This document shows, one piece after another, positions 26,470 to 35,865 of a DNA stretch of 64,000 nucleotides. Position 1 is the stretch's first letter, and each line of letters opens with the position of its first letter. The notes below the pieces were generated by a model, which was given only the letters and a program-made list of their open reading frames with translations, did not search any database and had not been told where the DNA came from. The DNA comes from Rhodanobacter sp. DHB23. GTDB lineage: Bacteria > Pseudomonadota > Gammaproteobacteria > Xanthomonadales > Rhodanobacteraceae. A program made the translations under genes and the position numbers. The stretch is taken from positions 124,001 to 188,000 of the forward strand of contig NZ_JACYXK010000027.1 of the NCBI RefSeq assembly GCF_014842975.1. The letters are read 5' to 3'.

Positions 26470-26488
26470 CCGCGAGTCGCGCGACCGG

Positions 26489-27520
26489 TCAGCGGCCGGT
26501 GCTGAACTCGATCTTCTGCTGGGACGTGCTCTCCACCGGATTGCCGTCGCGCATCGCCGGCTTGAAGCGGTAGTGATCGATCGCCTCCGTGGCGGCACGG
26601 TCGAACACGTGGCGTGGCTGTGCATCGATCACGTGCACGTTGCTGGTGGTGCCATCCGTCGTGACCGTGAAGCCGACCAGTACCCAGCCGCCCTGGCCGG
26701 TGCGCAATGCCGCGGTCGGATACCTCGCCTGCACCGCCTTCAGCAGCACGGCGCTGCTGTCCTGGGCGCCGGCGGTGTCGGCCGATGCGGCCTGGGCCTG
26801 CGGCTGCGCGGCCTGCTGCGGCTGCTCGGCAGGCTTCTGCTGCCTGGTCTTGGCCTGCTCGGCGGCCAGCGCCTGCTGCGCCTGCAACTGCTCGGCCTGT
26901 TTGGCGGCTTCCTGCTTCTCGGTAGCGGCCTTTTGCGCAGCGAGCTGCGCCGCCTTCTGCTGATCCTGCGCCTGCTGCTCCTGCTGGTTGGCCAGCTTGC
27001 GCTGGGCATCGAGCTTGGAACGCAGGATGGTCAGCGTGTAATTCGCCGGGTCGGCCTTGGCCAGCAGGTCGATCTCGCGTTGCGCTTCGTCGAAGTTGCG
27101 CGAGTTGACCGCCTGCTCGGCATCCGAAGCGGCAAACGGGAAGGTCTCGCGCAAGGCGCTGGTCGCCACCGGGTTGTCCGGCTGCTTGGCAAGCACGCGC
27201 AGGTAGAACTCGAACGCGTTGTTGCCCGCGGGCGACAGGTAACGCTGCGCCTTCAGCGCCTTGCTCGCCTCGTTCAACAGCTGGTTGACGTCCAGCGCCT
27301 GCAGGTTGGCCGGCGCGGCCTCGGCCGGCGCCGCCTTGCCCGACGCGGGCACCGAGGGCGCACCGCCGGCATCGAGCTGCATCTGCTGCCGGTAGGGGCG
27401 GACGATCAGGAACCACGACGACGCGGCGAGCGCGGCGACGATGGCGACGATGGCAATGGCAACGGGCCGGACGGCCCCGCGCGCGCGATGGCGTGCGATA
27501 TAGGTATATCGGGTACCCAT
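26489..27520 (-). CDS. TonB-like energy-transduction protein
   Basis: A 343-residue protein with a single N-terminal membrane anchor (AIAIVAIVAALAASSWFLIV), a TPR-like helical stretch (LNEASKALKAQRYLSP, SRNFDEAQREIDLLAKADP) and a long Gln/Ala/Lys-rich periplasmic coil (about residues 155-250). It ends with a TonB C-terminal domain (AVQARYPTAALRTGQGGWVLVGFTVTTDGTTSNV, AIDHYRFKPAMRDGNPV). It would couple the proton-motive force to outer-membrane receptors, or act as a TonB-domain protein outside transport. The usual Pro-rich linker is replaced by a Gln-rich coil. ExbBD are not nearby. Confidence 0.85.
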   Translation of the reverse strand: MGTRYTYIARHRARGAVRPVAIAIVAIVAALAASSWFLIVRPYRQQMQLDAGGAPSVPASGKAAPAEAAPANLQALDVNQLLNEASKALKAQRYLSPAGNNAFEFYLRVLAKQPDNPVATSALRETFPFAASDAEQAVNSRNFDEAQREIDLLAKADPANYTLTILRSKLDAQRKLANQQEQQAQDQQKAAQLAAQKAATEKQEAAKQAEQLQAQQALAAEQAKTRQQKPAEQPQQAAQPQAQAASADTAGAQDSSAVLLKAVQARYPTAALRTGQGGWVLVGFTVTTDGTTSNVHVIDAQPRHVFDRAATEAIDHYRFKPAMRDGNPVESTSQQKIEFSTGR

Positions 27521-27860
27521 GGTCTCTCACCGAGTGTCGACAGATACCCGCGCTTTCCCCCTGTGCATCCAGGTGCGACGAGTCCCCGACTCGGCCGCGG
27601 CGCGGATTGACGACAAGGTAACCGCATTGCGGCAAGGTGCGCAAATCGCGCGGCCCGGCCACACAAGCCGTGACGCATGCCAGGACAGCATGGCAGCCGC
27701 CATGCCAGGGAAGCCCCTGCCATTCCTGGCCCGGGCGTCACCGGCTTTCCCTGCGCCGGAAACGAAACGTCCCGGCAGGGCCGGGACGAAGTTCCGAATC
27801 GATCTCCCCACGCTGGGCACCGCGGGGAGAGAAATCGCTTGATGCCTGTTGTTGTGTTGC
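27521..27860. other. Intergenic region with one hairpin, no gene seen
   Basis: 340 bp upstream of the TonB-like gene and downstream of the MetJ-H1 gene. It should hold the TonB-like promoter, but no convincing -10/-35 pair stands out. The GC-rich hairpin at 27768-27788 is listed separately. Confidence 0.4.
27768..27788 (-). terminator. Possible terminator of the MetJ-H1 gene
   Basis: CGTCCCGGC-agg-GCCGGGACG, a 9-bp perfect stem. On the minus strand it is followed by TTTCGTTT, a broken T-tract. It lies about 75 nt after the stop codon. Confidence 0.5.
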
Positions 27861-28382
27861 TTACTTCTTGGCGGTGGTCTTGACGGCCTTCACCACCTTG
27901 GCGGCGGCAGGCTTCTTCGCAGCAGCCTTCTTGGCTGCCGGCTTCTTGGCAACCTTCTTCACAGCGGCCTTCTTCGCGGCTGCCGGCTTCTTGGCGGCAA
28001 CCTTCTTCACGGCAGCCTTCTTGGCGACCTTCTTCACGGCAGCCTTCTTGACGGCCGGCTTCTTGGCGGCGGCCTTCTTGGCGACCTTCTTCACGGCGGC
28101 CTTCTTGGCAGCCGGCTTCTTTGCAGCGGATTTCTTGGCAGTGGCCATGGTTCGTCTTAGCTCCTCATCGGTTGGCAGTGGTTGCCCAGTAAAAGCGTGG
28201 AGGAACGCCTCAACCAGCAAATCGCTGTTGGTGGCGTGCCTCAAATTCTTCACCTGACGCTCGGTGCGCAGGTCGGACAGCGTTCGCAATACATGGAGCG
28301 GAATCGAAACGGTGATCTTGCGTACTGCGTTCGCTTTCTCGCCGTGCTCCACGTAAGGCGTGATGAATTTCGGTGATGCCAT
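27861..28382 (-). CDS. MetJ-like ribbon-helix-helix domain fused to histone H1-like tail
   Basis: A 173-residue protein in two parts. Residues 1-77 match the methionine repressor MetJ closely: [10 protein letters not shown], the DNA-contacting strand [23 protein letters not shown] and [16 protein letters not shown], with the region that forms the S-adenosylmethionine pocket retained. MetJ normally continues for about 30 more residues; here it is replaced after DEELRR by a Lys/Ala/Pro/Val tail (80-173) of repeated [11 protein letters not shown]-type units, as in bacterial H1-like proteins. Start at 28382 chosen because GGGGAA precedes it; an ATG at 28397 lacks a ribosome site. Codons at the junction (CTA AGA CGA) are rare here. 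Likely nucleoid-associated; a methionine role is unproven. Confidence 0.82.
   Translation of the reverse strand: MASPKFITPYVEHGEKANAVRKITVSIPLHVLRTLSDLRTERQVKNLRHATNSDLLVEAFLHAFTGQPLPTDEELRRTMATAKKSAAKKPAAKKAAVKKVAKKAAAKKPAVKKAAVKKVAKKAAVKKVAAKKPAAAKKAAVKKVAKKPAAKKAAAKKPAAAKVVKAVKTTAKK
27870..28145 (-). repeat. Coding tandem repeats of the H1-like tail
   Basis: Imperfect repeats of units such as AAGAAGGTTGCCAAGAAG-like codon blocks, mostly AAG, GCC and GTG/GTC codons encoding K, A and V. The blocks are similar enough for slippage or recombination, so tail length may vary between strains. Confidence 0.7.
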
Positions 28383-28409
28383 GTTGCCGTTCCCCATGAA
28401 CTTGGGCGA

Positions 28410-28438
28410 AAGCTATTCCGTAAGATTTCAGCTGTCAA
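28410..28438 (-). promoter_or_regulatory. Candidate promoter of the MetJ-H1 gene
   Basis: A perfect -35 TTGACA (28433-28438) with 17-bp spacing to a weak -10 TAGCTT (28410-28415). The expected transcript start near 28402 would place the ATG at 28397 almost at the 5' end, supporting the ATG at 28382. Confidence 0.5.
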
Positions 28439-28533
28439 TGGATTTTGATCGGCAAATCAATCCCTTTCGCCAAGCCGCCTGCGCCGGCCGCGCCAAGCCG
28501 GCGCCCGAGCCGTCCATGGCGGCATTTTCTTTT

Positions 28534-28557
28534 GGACGTCCAGACTTCCATACGTAA
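28534..28557. promoter_or_regulatory. Met-box-like tandem octamers
   Basis: GGACGTCC-AGACTTCC-ATACGTAA: three adjacent octamers matching the MetJ consensus AGACGTCT at about 6, 6 and 5 of 8 positions. They are 96 bp upstream of the candidate -35 of the MetJ-H1 gene, further than repressor sites usually lie, so function is uncertain. Confidence 0.4.
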
Positions 28558-28855
28558 AATCGCCACGAAACCCATGTCCGGCGCGAAAGCACTATAAACA
28601 AGGCACTTCGTGCCTCGTTCGAGTGCGACGCGTAAAAACCGGAACGACATCGCAGCCATCCGACGAAGCGAGCCGGGCACGTACCACGACGACTTCCCGC
28701 CAGATGAACAGGACGCGACCGACCGGACCCGTCGACGATCGCCGACGGGAGCAATCCGTCGTCACGACCGACGCCTAAATGCGCCCCGACCACCTCGCCT
28801 CGATGGCGGTGGCGCCCTGGAGACTTCGCCGGAGCGAGTACCGACACCCCATGCC

Positions 28856-28887
28856 GGCATGGCAAATGGACGTCCATTTGCCATGCC
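28856..28887. repeat. Perfect 32-bp palindrome
   Basis: A spacer-free palindrome with each half GGCATGGCAAATGGAC. Its centre, GGACGTCC (28868-28875), repeats the first met-box-like octamer at 28534. No T-tract follows on either strand, so a protein site or cruciform-type element is as likely as a gcvH terminator. Confidence 0.75.
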
Positions 28888-28961
28888 GTCGCGACACGAC
28901 GGGCGCCGGAAACGACGACGGCCGCGCAAGGCGGCCGTCGTCGAGCCCATTGGACGGGAAC

Positions 28962-29357
28962 TCAGTGGTCTTCGTTCTCGACCAGTTCCTCGTAGGCGCC
29001 GGCATCCAGCAGCTGATCGAGCTCGGCGCGGTCGCTCATGCGCACCACGTAGATCCAGCCCTCGCCCCAGGCGTCTTCGTTGATCGTCTCGGGCTTGTCG
29101 TTGAGCGTCTCGTTGACTTCCACCACCTCGCCGGACACCGGCGAATAGATGTCCGAGGCGGCCTTCACCGACTCCACCACGGCGGCCGCGTTGCCGGCGG
29201 TGACGCTAGCGCCGATTTCCGGCAGCTCCACGTAGACCAGGTCGCCCAGCTGGCCCTGTGCATGGTCGGAAATGCCCACGCGCACCAGGCCGCCGTCCTC
29301 GACGCGGGCCCACTCGTGGGATTTGTTGAACTTCAGGTCGCCGGGGATCTCGCTCAT
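28962..29357 (-). CDS. gcvH: Glycine cleavage system H protein
   Basis: A 131-residue lipoyl carrier of the glycine cleavage complex. The lipoylation Lys is in [13 protein letters not shown], and the flanking motifs [10 protein letters not shown] and [20 protein letters not shown] are typical. It shuttles the aminomethyl group from GcvP to GcvT. It lies 72 nt downstream of gcvT on the same strand and probably shares its transcript. gcvP is not in the window. Confidence 0.96.
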   Translation of the reverse strand: MSEIPGDLKFNKSHEWARVEDGGLVRVGISDHAQGQLGDLVYVELPEIGASVTAGNAAAVVESVKAASDIYSPVSGEVVEVNETLNDKPETINEDAWGEGWIYVVRMSDRAELDQLLDAGAYEELVENEDH

Positions 29358-29429
29358 GGTCGGGTCCTATGTCGGGTCTGGAAAGGATTCGGAGTCGGGC
29401 GGCCATTCTAGCCGCAAGAGCACGTGCGG

Positions 29430-30530
<1,101 letters not shown>

Positions 30531-30602
30531 CGCGATGGCGCCTTGCGGGGATAGGAGACGCCCATTATCTCCTGCCCGCACGAGGCATTCCAAGCCGCGG
30601 AT

Positions 30603-31220
30603 TCAGTGCGCGGCCGTGTGGATGCAGCGGAAGGTGAGGTTGATGCGCGCCTCGGCCAGATTGCGCATGCGCGGCAGCTCATGTCGGCACAACCGCTGCG
30701 TATCGCCGGCCATGCGCAACAGGCTGCCATGCGGCAGCAGCAGCTCGGACGTGTCGCCGGGCTGCGCGGATTCGCCACGCGCGCGGCGACGGCGAAGACG
30801 GAAACGCCGCTCCGCCCCCAGGCTCAGCGAGGCGATCACCGGCCGCGCCCCCAGTTCCGGCTCGTCGTCGCTGTGCCAGCCCATCGCGTCGCCGCCGTCG
30901 CGGTAGAGGTTGGCCAGCACGCTGTTGAAGCGCGCGCCGCAGGCCTGCTCCACCCGCGGCCGCAATGCGGCCAGCGCCGCCGGCCACGGTTGCGGCTCGA
31001 AGCGGCTGCGTGAATAGGTGTAGGTGGCGCCGGGATCGCCGATCCAGCAGCTCAGGCGCGGCGACGCGACCTCACGGCCGAACAGGCGGATCCGGTGGTT
31101 CTCCCAGGCAATCGCCCGCCGCAGCTCGACGAACAACGCATCCGCCTCGACCGCGCCAAGCCATGGCGACCACAACGCCACGTCGGCACCCGGCAGGACG
31201 ATGCGTCGCCAGCCGCTCAT
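30603..31220 (-). CDS. alkB: AlkB-type 2-oxoglutarate/Fe(II) dioxygenase
   Basis: A 205-residue AlkB homologue of the ALKBH2/3-like group, which repairs N1-methyladenine and N3-methylcytosine by oxidative demethylation. Iron ligands are the His and Asp of GWHSDDEPELG and the distal His in CRHELPR; the 2-oxoglutarate Arg is in RINLTFR. The segment FNSVLANLYRDGGDAMGWHSD is the family signature. It starts 3 nt after the cysNC stop, so it is probably the third gene of the cysD-cysNC operon, an unusual partnership of DNA/RNA repair with sulfate activation. Confidence 0.92.
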   Translation of the reverse strand: MSGWRRIVLPGADVALWSPWLGAVEADALFVELRRAIAWENHRIRLFGREVASPRLSCWIGDPGATYTYSRSRFEPQPWPAALAALRPRVEQACGARFNSVLANLYRDGGDAMGWHSDDEPELGARPVIASLSLGAERRFRLRRRRARGESAQPGDTSELLLPHGSLLRMAGDTQRLCRHELPRMRNLAEARINLTFRCIHTAAH

Positions 31221-31223
31221 GGC

Positions 31224-33104
31224 TCAGATGGCGTAACCGCCGCCCGCCGGCGCAGCGGCCCGCCCCAGCAGCTGCGCAGTCACCTGCTCGGCCAGCTCCT
31301 CGGCGCGCAGGCCTGCCGTATGCAGGTGCACCTCGGGCGACTCGGGCTGCTCGTAGGGCGCGTCGATGCCGGTGAAGTTGCGGATCTCGCCGGCGCGCGC
31401 CTTGCGGTACAGGCCCTTGGGGTCGCGCTGCTCGCACTCGGCCAGCAGCGTGTCCACGAACACCTCGACGAACTCGCCCGCGTCGAACAGCTCGCGCACC
31501 GAACGCCGCTCGCTGCGGTAGGGGGAGATCGCGCTGACCAGCACGATCAGGCCCGCGTCCACCATCAGATGCGCGACTTCGCCGATGCGGCGGATGTTCT
31601 CCACGCGGTCCTCGGGGGTGAAGCCGAGGTCCTTGTTGATGCCGTGGCGCACGTTGTCGCCGTCCAGCAGGTAGGTGTGGTGGCCCAGCGCATGCAGGCG
31701 CTTCTCCACCAGGTTGGCGATGGTCGACTTGCCCGCGCCGGACAGGCCGGTGAACCACAAGCACAGCGGGCGCTGGCCCATGCTGGTGCCGCGCACCGAC
31801 TTGTCCACGTCCACGTGCTGCCAGTGCACGTTGGCGGAACGCGTGAGCGCGAAGTCCAGCATGCCGCAGGCCACGGTGGCGTTGCTCTGGCGGTCGATCA
31901 GGATGAAGCCGCCCAGCGTGCGGTTGCCGGCATAGGGCTCGAACGCGATGTCCTCGTCCAGGCCGATCGTGCAATAGCCCACTTCGTTGAGCGAAAGATG
32001 GCGCGCGGCCAGCTTGGCCTGCGTGTTCACGTCCACCTTGTGCTTGATCGACATCACGCGTGCATTGACCGTGCGCGTGCCGATCTTCAAGGCATAGATG
32101 CGGTTGGGCAGCAGCGCGTTGTCGCCCAGCCATACCACGTGACAAGCGAACTGGTCGGCCACCGGCGCGGGGCGCAGCGCGTCGGCGATCACGTCGCCGC
32201 GGCTGGCATCCAGCTCGCGGTCGAAGCACAGCGTCACCGCCTGCCCCTCGCCCGCACTCTCCAGGTCGCCACCGGCAGTGACGATGCGTTCGATGCGCGC
32301 GCGCTGCACGCCGGGCTGCACCACCACTTCGTCGCCGCGCGCCACGCGGCCGCCGCAGATCGTGCCGGCGTAGCCGCGGAAGCTCTGGTCGGGCCGGTTC
32401 ACCCACTGCACCGGCATGCGGAAATCGTCCGCGCGCGCCGGCGTGGCATCAGCCGCTTCCAGCAGCTCCAGCAGGGTCGGTCCCTGGTACCAGGACAGGC
32501 GTGCGGAGCGCTCGCCCACGTTGTCCCCGCCCGGTGCGATCACCGGCAGGCAATCGACCCTGGCGATGCCCAGCGTCCGCGCCAGTTCGCGATAGGCCTC
32601 GGTGATTTCGCGGTAGACCGCCTCGTCGCAACCGACCAGGTCCATCTTGTTCACCGCCAGCACCACCTGGCGGATGCCGAGCAGGCTGCAGATGTAGGTG
32701 TGGCGGCGGGTCTGCGGCAGCAGGCCCTTGCGCGCATCCACCAGCACCACCGCCAGGTCGGCGTTGGAGGCGCCGGTGGCCATGTTGCGCGTGTACTGCT
32801 CGTGGCCGGGGCAGTCGGCCACGATGAAGCTGCGCCGCGCGGTATGGAAGTAGCGCCACGCCACATCGATGGTGATGCCCTGCTCGCGCTCGGCGTCGAG
32901 GCCGTCGGTGAGCAGGGCGAAATCCAGCGCGCCACCCGCCTCGGCATGCAGCTTGCGGCTGTCGCGTTCGAGCGCGGCGAGCTGGTCGTCCGGCACCATG
33001 CCGGCGTCGTAGAGCAGGCGGCCGAGCAGGGTGCTCTTGCCGTCGTCCACGCTGCCGCAGGTGATGAAGCGCAGCAGGCCCTGGTTGGCGTCGGGGGCGG
33101 CCAT
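31224..33104 (-). CDS. cysNC: Bifunctional sulfate adenylyltransferase subunit 1 / APS kinase
   Basis: A 626-residue CysN-CysC fusion. CysN (residues 1-440) is a GTPase with GSVDDGKST, the switch motif DCPGHEQY and NKMD, which drives APS synthesis by CysD. CysC (about 440-626) has the P-loop GLSGAGKST and [15 protein letters not shown] and phosphorylates APS to PAPS. The start overlaps the cysD stop (ATGA at 33104). PAPS serves assimilation and sulfotransferases such as the one at 41522. Fused CysNC is usual in Xanthomonadales and pseudomonads. Confidence 0.97.
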   Translation of the reverse strand: MAAPDANQGLLRFITCGSVDDGKSTLLGRLLYDAGMVPDDQLAALERDSRKLHAEAGGALDFALLTDGLDAEREQGITIDVAWRYFHTARRSFIVADCPGHEQYTRNMATGASNADLAVVLVDARKGLLPQTRRHTYICSLLGIRQVVLAVNKMDLVGCDEAVYREITEAYRELARTLGIARVDCLPVIAPGGDNVGERSARLSWYQGPTLLELLEAADATPARADDFRMPVQWVNRPDQSFRGYAGTICGGRVARGDEVVVQPGVQRARIERIVTAGGDLESAGEGQAVTLCFDRELDASRGDVIADALRPAPVADQFACHVVWLGDNALLPNRIYALKIGTRTVNARVMSIKHKVDVNTQAKLAARHLSLNEVGYCTIGLDEDIAFEPYAGNRTLGGFILIDRQSNATVACGMLDFALTRSANVHWQHVDVDKSVRGTSMGQRPLCLWFTGLSGAGKSTIANLVEKRLHALGHHTYLLDGDNVRHGINKDLGFTPEDRVENIRRIGEVAHLMVDAGLIVLVSAISPYRSERRSVRELFDAGEFVEVFVDTLLAECEQRDPKGLYRKARAGEIRNFTGIDAPYEQPESPEVHLHTAGLRAEELAEQVTAQLLGRAAAPAGGGYAI

Positions 33105-34021
33105 CAGAAATAGCCCTCCTGCTTCTTGCGTTCCATCGAGGCGGTGGGGTCGTGGTCGATCACCCGGCCCTGCCGCTCGGAACTGCGCGACTCCACCATC
33201 TCGTCAATGATCTCGTCCAGCGTGCCTGCGGTGGACTCCACTGCACCGGTGAGCGGATAGCAGCCCAGCGTGCGGAAGCGCACCATGCGCGTCTCCACCT
33301 GTTCGCCTTCGCGCAGGGTGAAGCGCTCGTCGTCCACCATGATCAGCGCGCCGTCGCGCGCCACCACCGGGCGCGGCTTGGCGAAATACAGCGGCACCAC
33401 CGGGATGGCCTCGCGGCGGATGTACTGCCACACGTCCATCTCGGTCCAGTTGGAAATCGGGAACACGCGCACGCTCTCGCCCTTGCGGATCTGCGTGTTG
33501 AAGGTGTGCCAGAACTCGGGGCGCTGGTGCTTTGGGTCCCAGCGGTGCTGCGCGTTGCGGAACGAGAACACGCGCTCCTTGGCGCGCGACTTCTCCTCGT
33601 CGCGGCGCGCGCCGCCGATGGCCGCGTCGAACTGGTACTTGTCCAGCGCCTGCTTCAGCCCCTGCGTCTTCATCACGTCGGTGTGCACGGTGGCGCCGTG
33701 GGTGAGCGGCGAGATGCCCTGGCGCAGGCCGTCCTCGTTGACGTGCACCAGCACCTCGACGTCGCCCTGCGCGGCCACCTGGTCGCGGAACGCGATCATC
33801 TCGCGGAACTTCCAGGTGGTGTCCACGTGCAGCAACGGGATCGGCGATTTCGCGGGATAGAACGCCTTGCGCAGCAGGTGCAGCAGCACCGAGGAGTCCT
33901 TGCCGATGGAGTAAAGCATCACCGGCCGGCGGAAGCTGGCCGCCACCTCGCGGAAGATGTGGATGCTTTCGGCCTCGAGTTCGTCGAGATGGTCGGTACG
34001 CGGAGCGAGACGTGCGTTCAT
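33104..34021 (-). CDS. cysD: Sulfate adenylyltransferase subunit 2
   Basis: A 305-residue CysD, the ATP pyrophosphatase-type catalytic subunit making adenosine 5'-phosphosulfate from sulfate and ATP. The PP-loop is in [15 protein letters not shown]; further motifs are [29 protein letters not shown] and [13 protein letters not shown]. Start at 34021 (MNARL), where homology begins; the frame runs further upstream without similarity. First gene of cysD-cysNC-alkB; its upstream region holds a REP hairpin (34162-34237), and no Cys-type operator was recognised by eye. Confidence 0.97.
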   Translation of the reverse strand: MNARLAPRTDHLDELEAESIHIFREVAASFRRPVMLYSIGKDSSVLLHLLRKAFYPAKSPIPLLHVDTTWKFREMIAFRDQVAAQGDVEVLVHVNEDGLRQGISPLTHGATVHTDVMKTQGLKQALDKYQFDAAIGGARRDEEKSRAKERVFSFRNAQHRWDPKHQRPEFWHTFNTQIRKGESVRVFPISNWTEMDVWQYIRREAIPVVPLYFAKPRPVVARDGALIMVDDERFTLREGEQVETRMVRFRTLGCYPLTGAVESTAGTLDEIIDEMVESRSSERQGRVIDHDPTASMERKKQEGYF

Positions 34022-34161
34022 GGATTGCCGACTTCGGAAACGGTGTCCGGCCCCACTGCCTGCGAGGCCGAACAGGCATCCTACGCGAGCAGGACCGATT
34101 GCCCAAACAACCAGGTTGGCGGAAAGCTGCGCCAGATGGCATATGGCGCCCAAAACCGCCG

Positions 34162-34237
34162 GCAGGAGCGCACCCCGTGCGCGAATGCTTTTTGCTCCGA
34201 TCAGACACCAGAGCCATCGCGCACAGGGTGCTCCTAC
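34162..34237. repeat. GTAG-type REP doublet
   Basis: Left arm GCAGGAGCGCACCCCGTGCG and right arm TCGCGCACAGGGTGCTCCTAC (in part) are inverted around an unpaired centre. It lies between the amidase stop and cysD, 20 nt past the amidase gene. Same family as 54227 and 55756. Confidence 0.85.
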
Positions 34238-34256
34238 AAAAGCGCGAGCCCGGGCG

Positions 34257-35654
34257 TCAGACGACGGCCGGATAGGCCGGATCGGCATCCAGCGTGGCGG
34301 CGCACACCGCGGCAAGTTCCAGCAGGCGCAGGTCCGAACCGCGCGCTCCCACCAGTTGCAGGCCCACCGGCATCCCGTTCGGCAAGGTGCCCATCGGGAT
34401 GCTCACCGCGGGACACCCGGCGAGGCTGGCGAAACTGGTGAGGTCGGCATGGCTGGCCGGCTCCACGCCGCCCAGCGGGAAGGCACCGCACGGCGTGGTG
34501 GGCAGCACCAGCACGTCGATCTGCGCGAACAGCCGGCGCATCTTCAGCGTGGCCGCGTCGAGCACGCGGTCGGCCTTCGCATAATCGGCCGCACTCTTCT
34601 GCCCGGCATAGGCCAGCATCTCGCGGAAACGCGTCGACACCGGATGCGTGGCATCGGCCAGGTCGTCCGCGAAGGTGCCCAGCATCTCGGCCTCCATCAG
34701 CAGCAGGCCGGCACGGCGGGTACGCGCGAAATTCCAGTCGGCGAAGTCCACCGTGCGGCGCTCGCCCAGCGCATGCGCGAGTTTCTCCAGGGCCGACTCG
34801 AACACTGCCGCCACTTCCGGCTGCACGCCGGCCGCAGCGAGATCGGGCAGCAGGCCGCTGCGCAGCTTGCCCGGTTCCCAGTCCGGCAGGTCCAGCGCCA
34901 CGCGGCGACGGCGCGAGCGTGCGTCGTCGGCGTCGTAGCCGGCCAGCACCTGCAGCAGCACGGTGAGGTCGGCCACGCTGCGCGCGAGCAGGCCCACCGC
35001 GTCCAGCCGCCGCGCCGCCGGCACCAGGCCGCGCGTGGAAATCTCGCCATGGGTGGGCTTGAGCGCGTACACCCCGCAATAGCTGGCGGGAATGCGGATG
35101 GAGCCGAGGCTGTCCGAGCCCACCGCCGCCGCGGCCAGGCCGGCGGCCACGGCCGCTGCCGCGCCGCCCGAAGAACCGCCCGCACCGAAGCCCGGCCTCC
35201 ATGGATTGCGGGTCGGGCCGTAATGCGGGTTGTCGGTGGCCGCGCCCAGCGCGCCCTCGTCCATGTTGGTCTTGCCCACCAGCACCGCACCGGAAGCACG
35301 CAGCCGCGCCACCACATGCGCATCGTCCGTCGCTGGCGCATCGCGCCCCGGCAGGCCGGCGCGGGTGGGCCAGCCGGCGATGTCGAGGTTGTCCTTGATC
35401 GCCACCGGTATGCCGTCCAGCCGGCCGATCACACCGTCGCGGCGGCGGCGCTCGGCGGTGCGTGCCTGTTCCTGCAGCAGGCCGGGGCTCAGGCCCACGT
35501 AGGCATTGAGTTGCGGATTGATGCGTTCGATCGCCTCGGCATAGGCCCGGGCCACGGCCTGTGGGTTGGTGCGCCCGATGGCCAGCCAGTGCAGCAACTG
35601 GCATACGGTGGCGCGGCGCAGGTCCAGGTCGGTGATCGGCGGCAGCGAACTCAT
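34257..35654 (-). CDS. Amidase signature family protein
   Basis: A 465-residue amidase. The catalytic Ser-cisSer-Lys triad is present: Lys in [10 protein letters not shown], cis-Ser in [15 protein letters not shown] and nucleophile Ser in [14 protein letters not shown]. It may hydrolyse small amides; it is not GatA, because gatBC are absent and the C-terminal part differs. Start at 35654 (MSSLPP) with AAGGA 6 nt upstream. The frame extends to 35729, but that extension is translated from an interspersed repeat and is unlikely to be real. No signal peptide. Confidence 0.87.
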   Translation of the reverse strand: MSSLPPITDLDLRRATVCQLLHWLAIGRTNPQAVARAYAEAIERINPQLNAYVGLSPGLLQEQARTAERRRRDGVIGRLDGIPVAIKDNLDIAGWPTRAGLPGRDAPATDDAHVVARLRASGAVLVGKTNMDEGALGAATDNPHYGPTRNPWRPGFGAGGSSGGAAAAVAAGLAAAAVGSDSLGSIRIPASYCGVYALKPTHGEISTRGLVPAARRLDAVGLLARSVADLTVLLQVLAGYDADDARSRRRRVALDLPDWEPGKLRSGLLPDLAAAGVQPEVAAVFESALEKLAHALGERRTVDFADWNFARTRRAGLLLMEAEMLGTFADDLADATHPVSTRFREMLAYAGQKSAADYAKADRVLDAATLKMRRLFAQIDVLVLPTTPCGAFPLGGVEPASHADLTSFASLAGCPAVSIPMGTLPNGMPVGLQLVGARGSDLRLLELAAVCAATLDADPAYPAVV

Positions 35655-35700
35655 CGGCATTCCTTCATTTTTGCGTTCATCCATGAACGCATGAATCAAG

Positions 35701-35731
35701 AAGCGGCCATCCTTGGCCGCACTCTTCAAAT
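35701..35731. repeat. Partial family B repeat
   Basis: AAGCGGCCATCCTTGGCCGC plus ACTCTTCAAATGA, corresponding to the second hairpin of the element at 22836-22965. The first hairpin is missing. It lies between the amidase and ETF-QO genes. Confidence 0.65.
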
Positions 35732-35865
35732 GAGCGTGGGTGGATTATTGCCATCCGCCGTGAAGCCGGCGCAAGCGGGTTTGCCGCGCAGCGCGCGAAA
35801 ACGGACAATACAGCGACGAATGTGTCGTACCGACGACGCCGCACACCAAATCTGCCGGGGAAGCC

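Larger units (their letters stand above)
28439..28961. other. Intergenic region upstream of MetJ-H1 and downstream of gcvH
   Basis: About 520 bp without a credible gene; a 157-codon plus-strand frame here is Arg-rich, has no ribosome site and overlaps gcvH, so it is not called. It holds the met-box-like sites at 28534 and the 32-bp palindrome at 28856. No glycine riboswitch features were found. Confidence 0.5.

Noticed and set aside
27870-28145. Short regular repeats resembling a repeat array
   Set aside because: They are in-frame Lys/Ala codon repeats of the H1-like tail, not a CRISPR array; no spacers.
28610-29083. Plus-strand frame of 157 codons in the MetJ-H1/gcvH intergenic region
   Set aside because: Arg/Pro-rich, no ribosome site, overlaps gcvH on the other strand and the 32-bp palindrome.
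30531-30602. Glycine riboswitch before gcvT
   Set aside because: The 72-bp gap is too short and has none of the conserved aptamer words.
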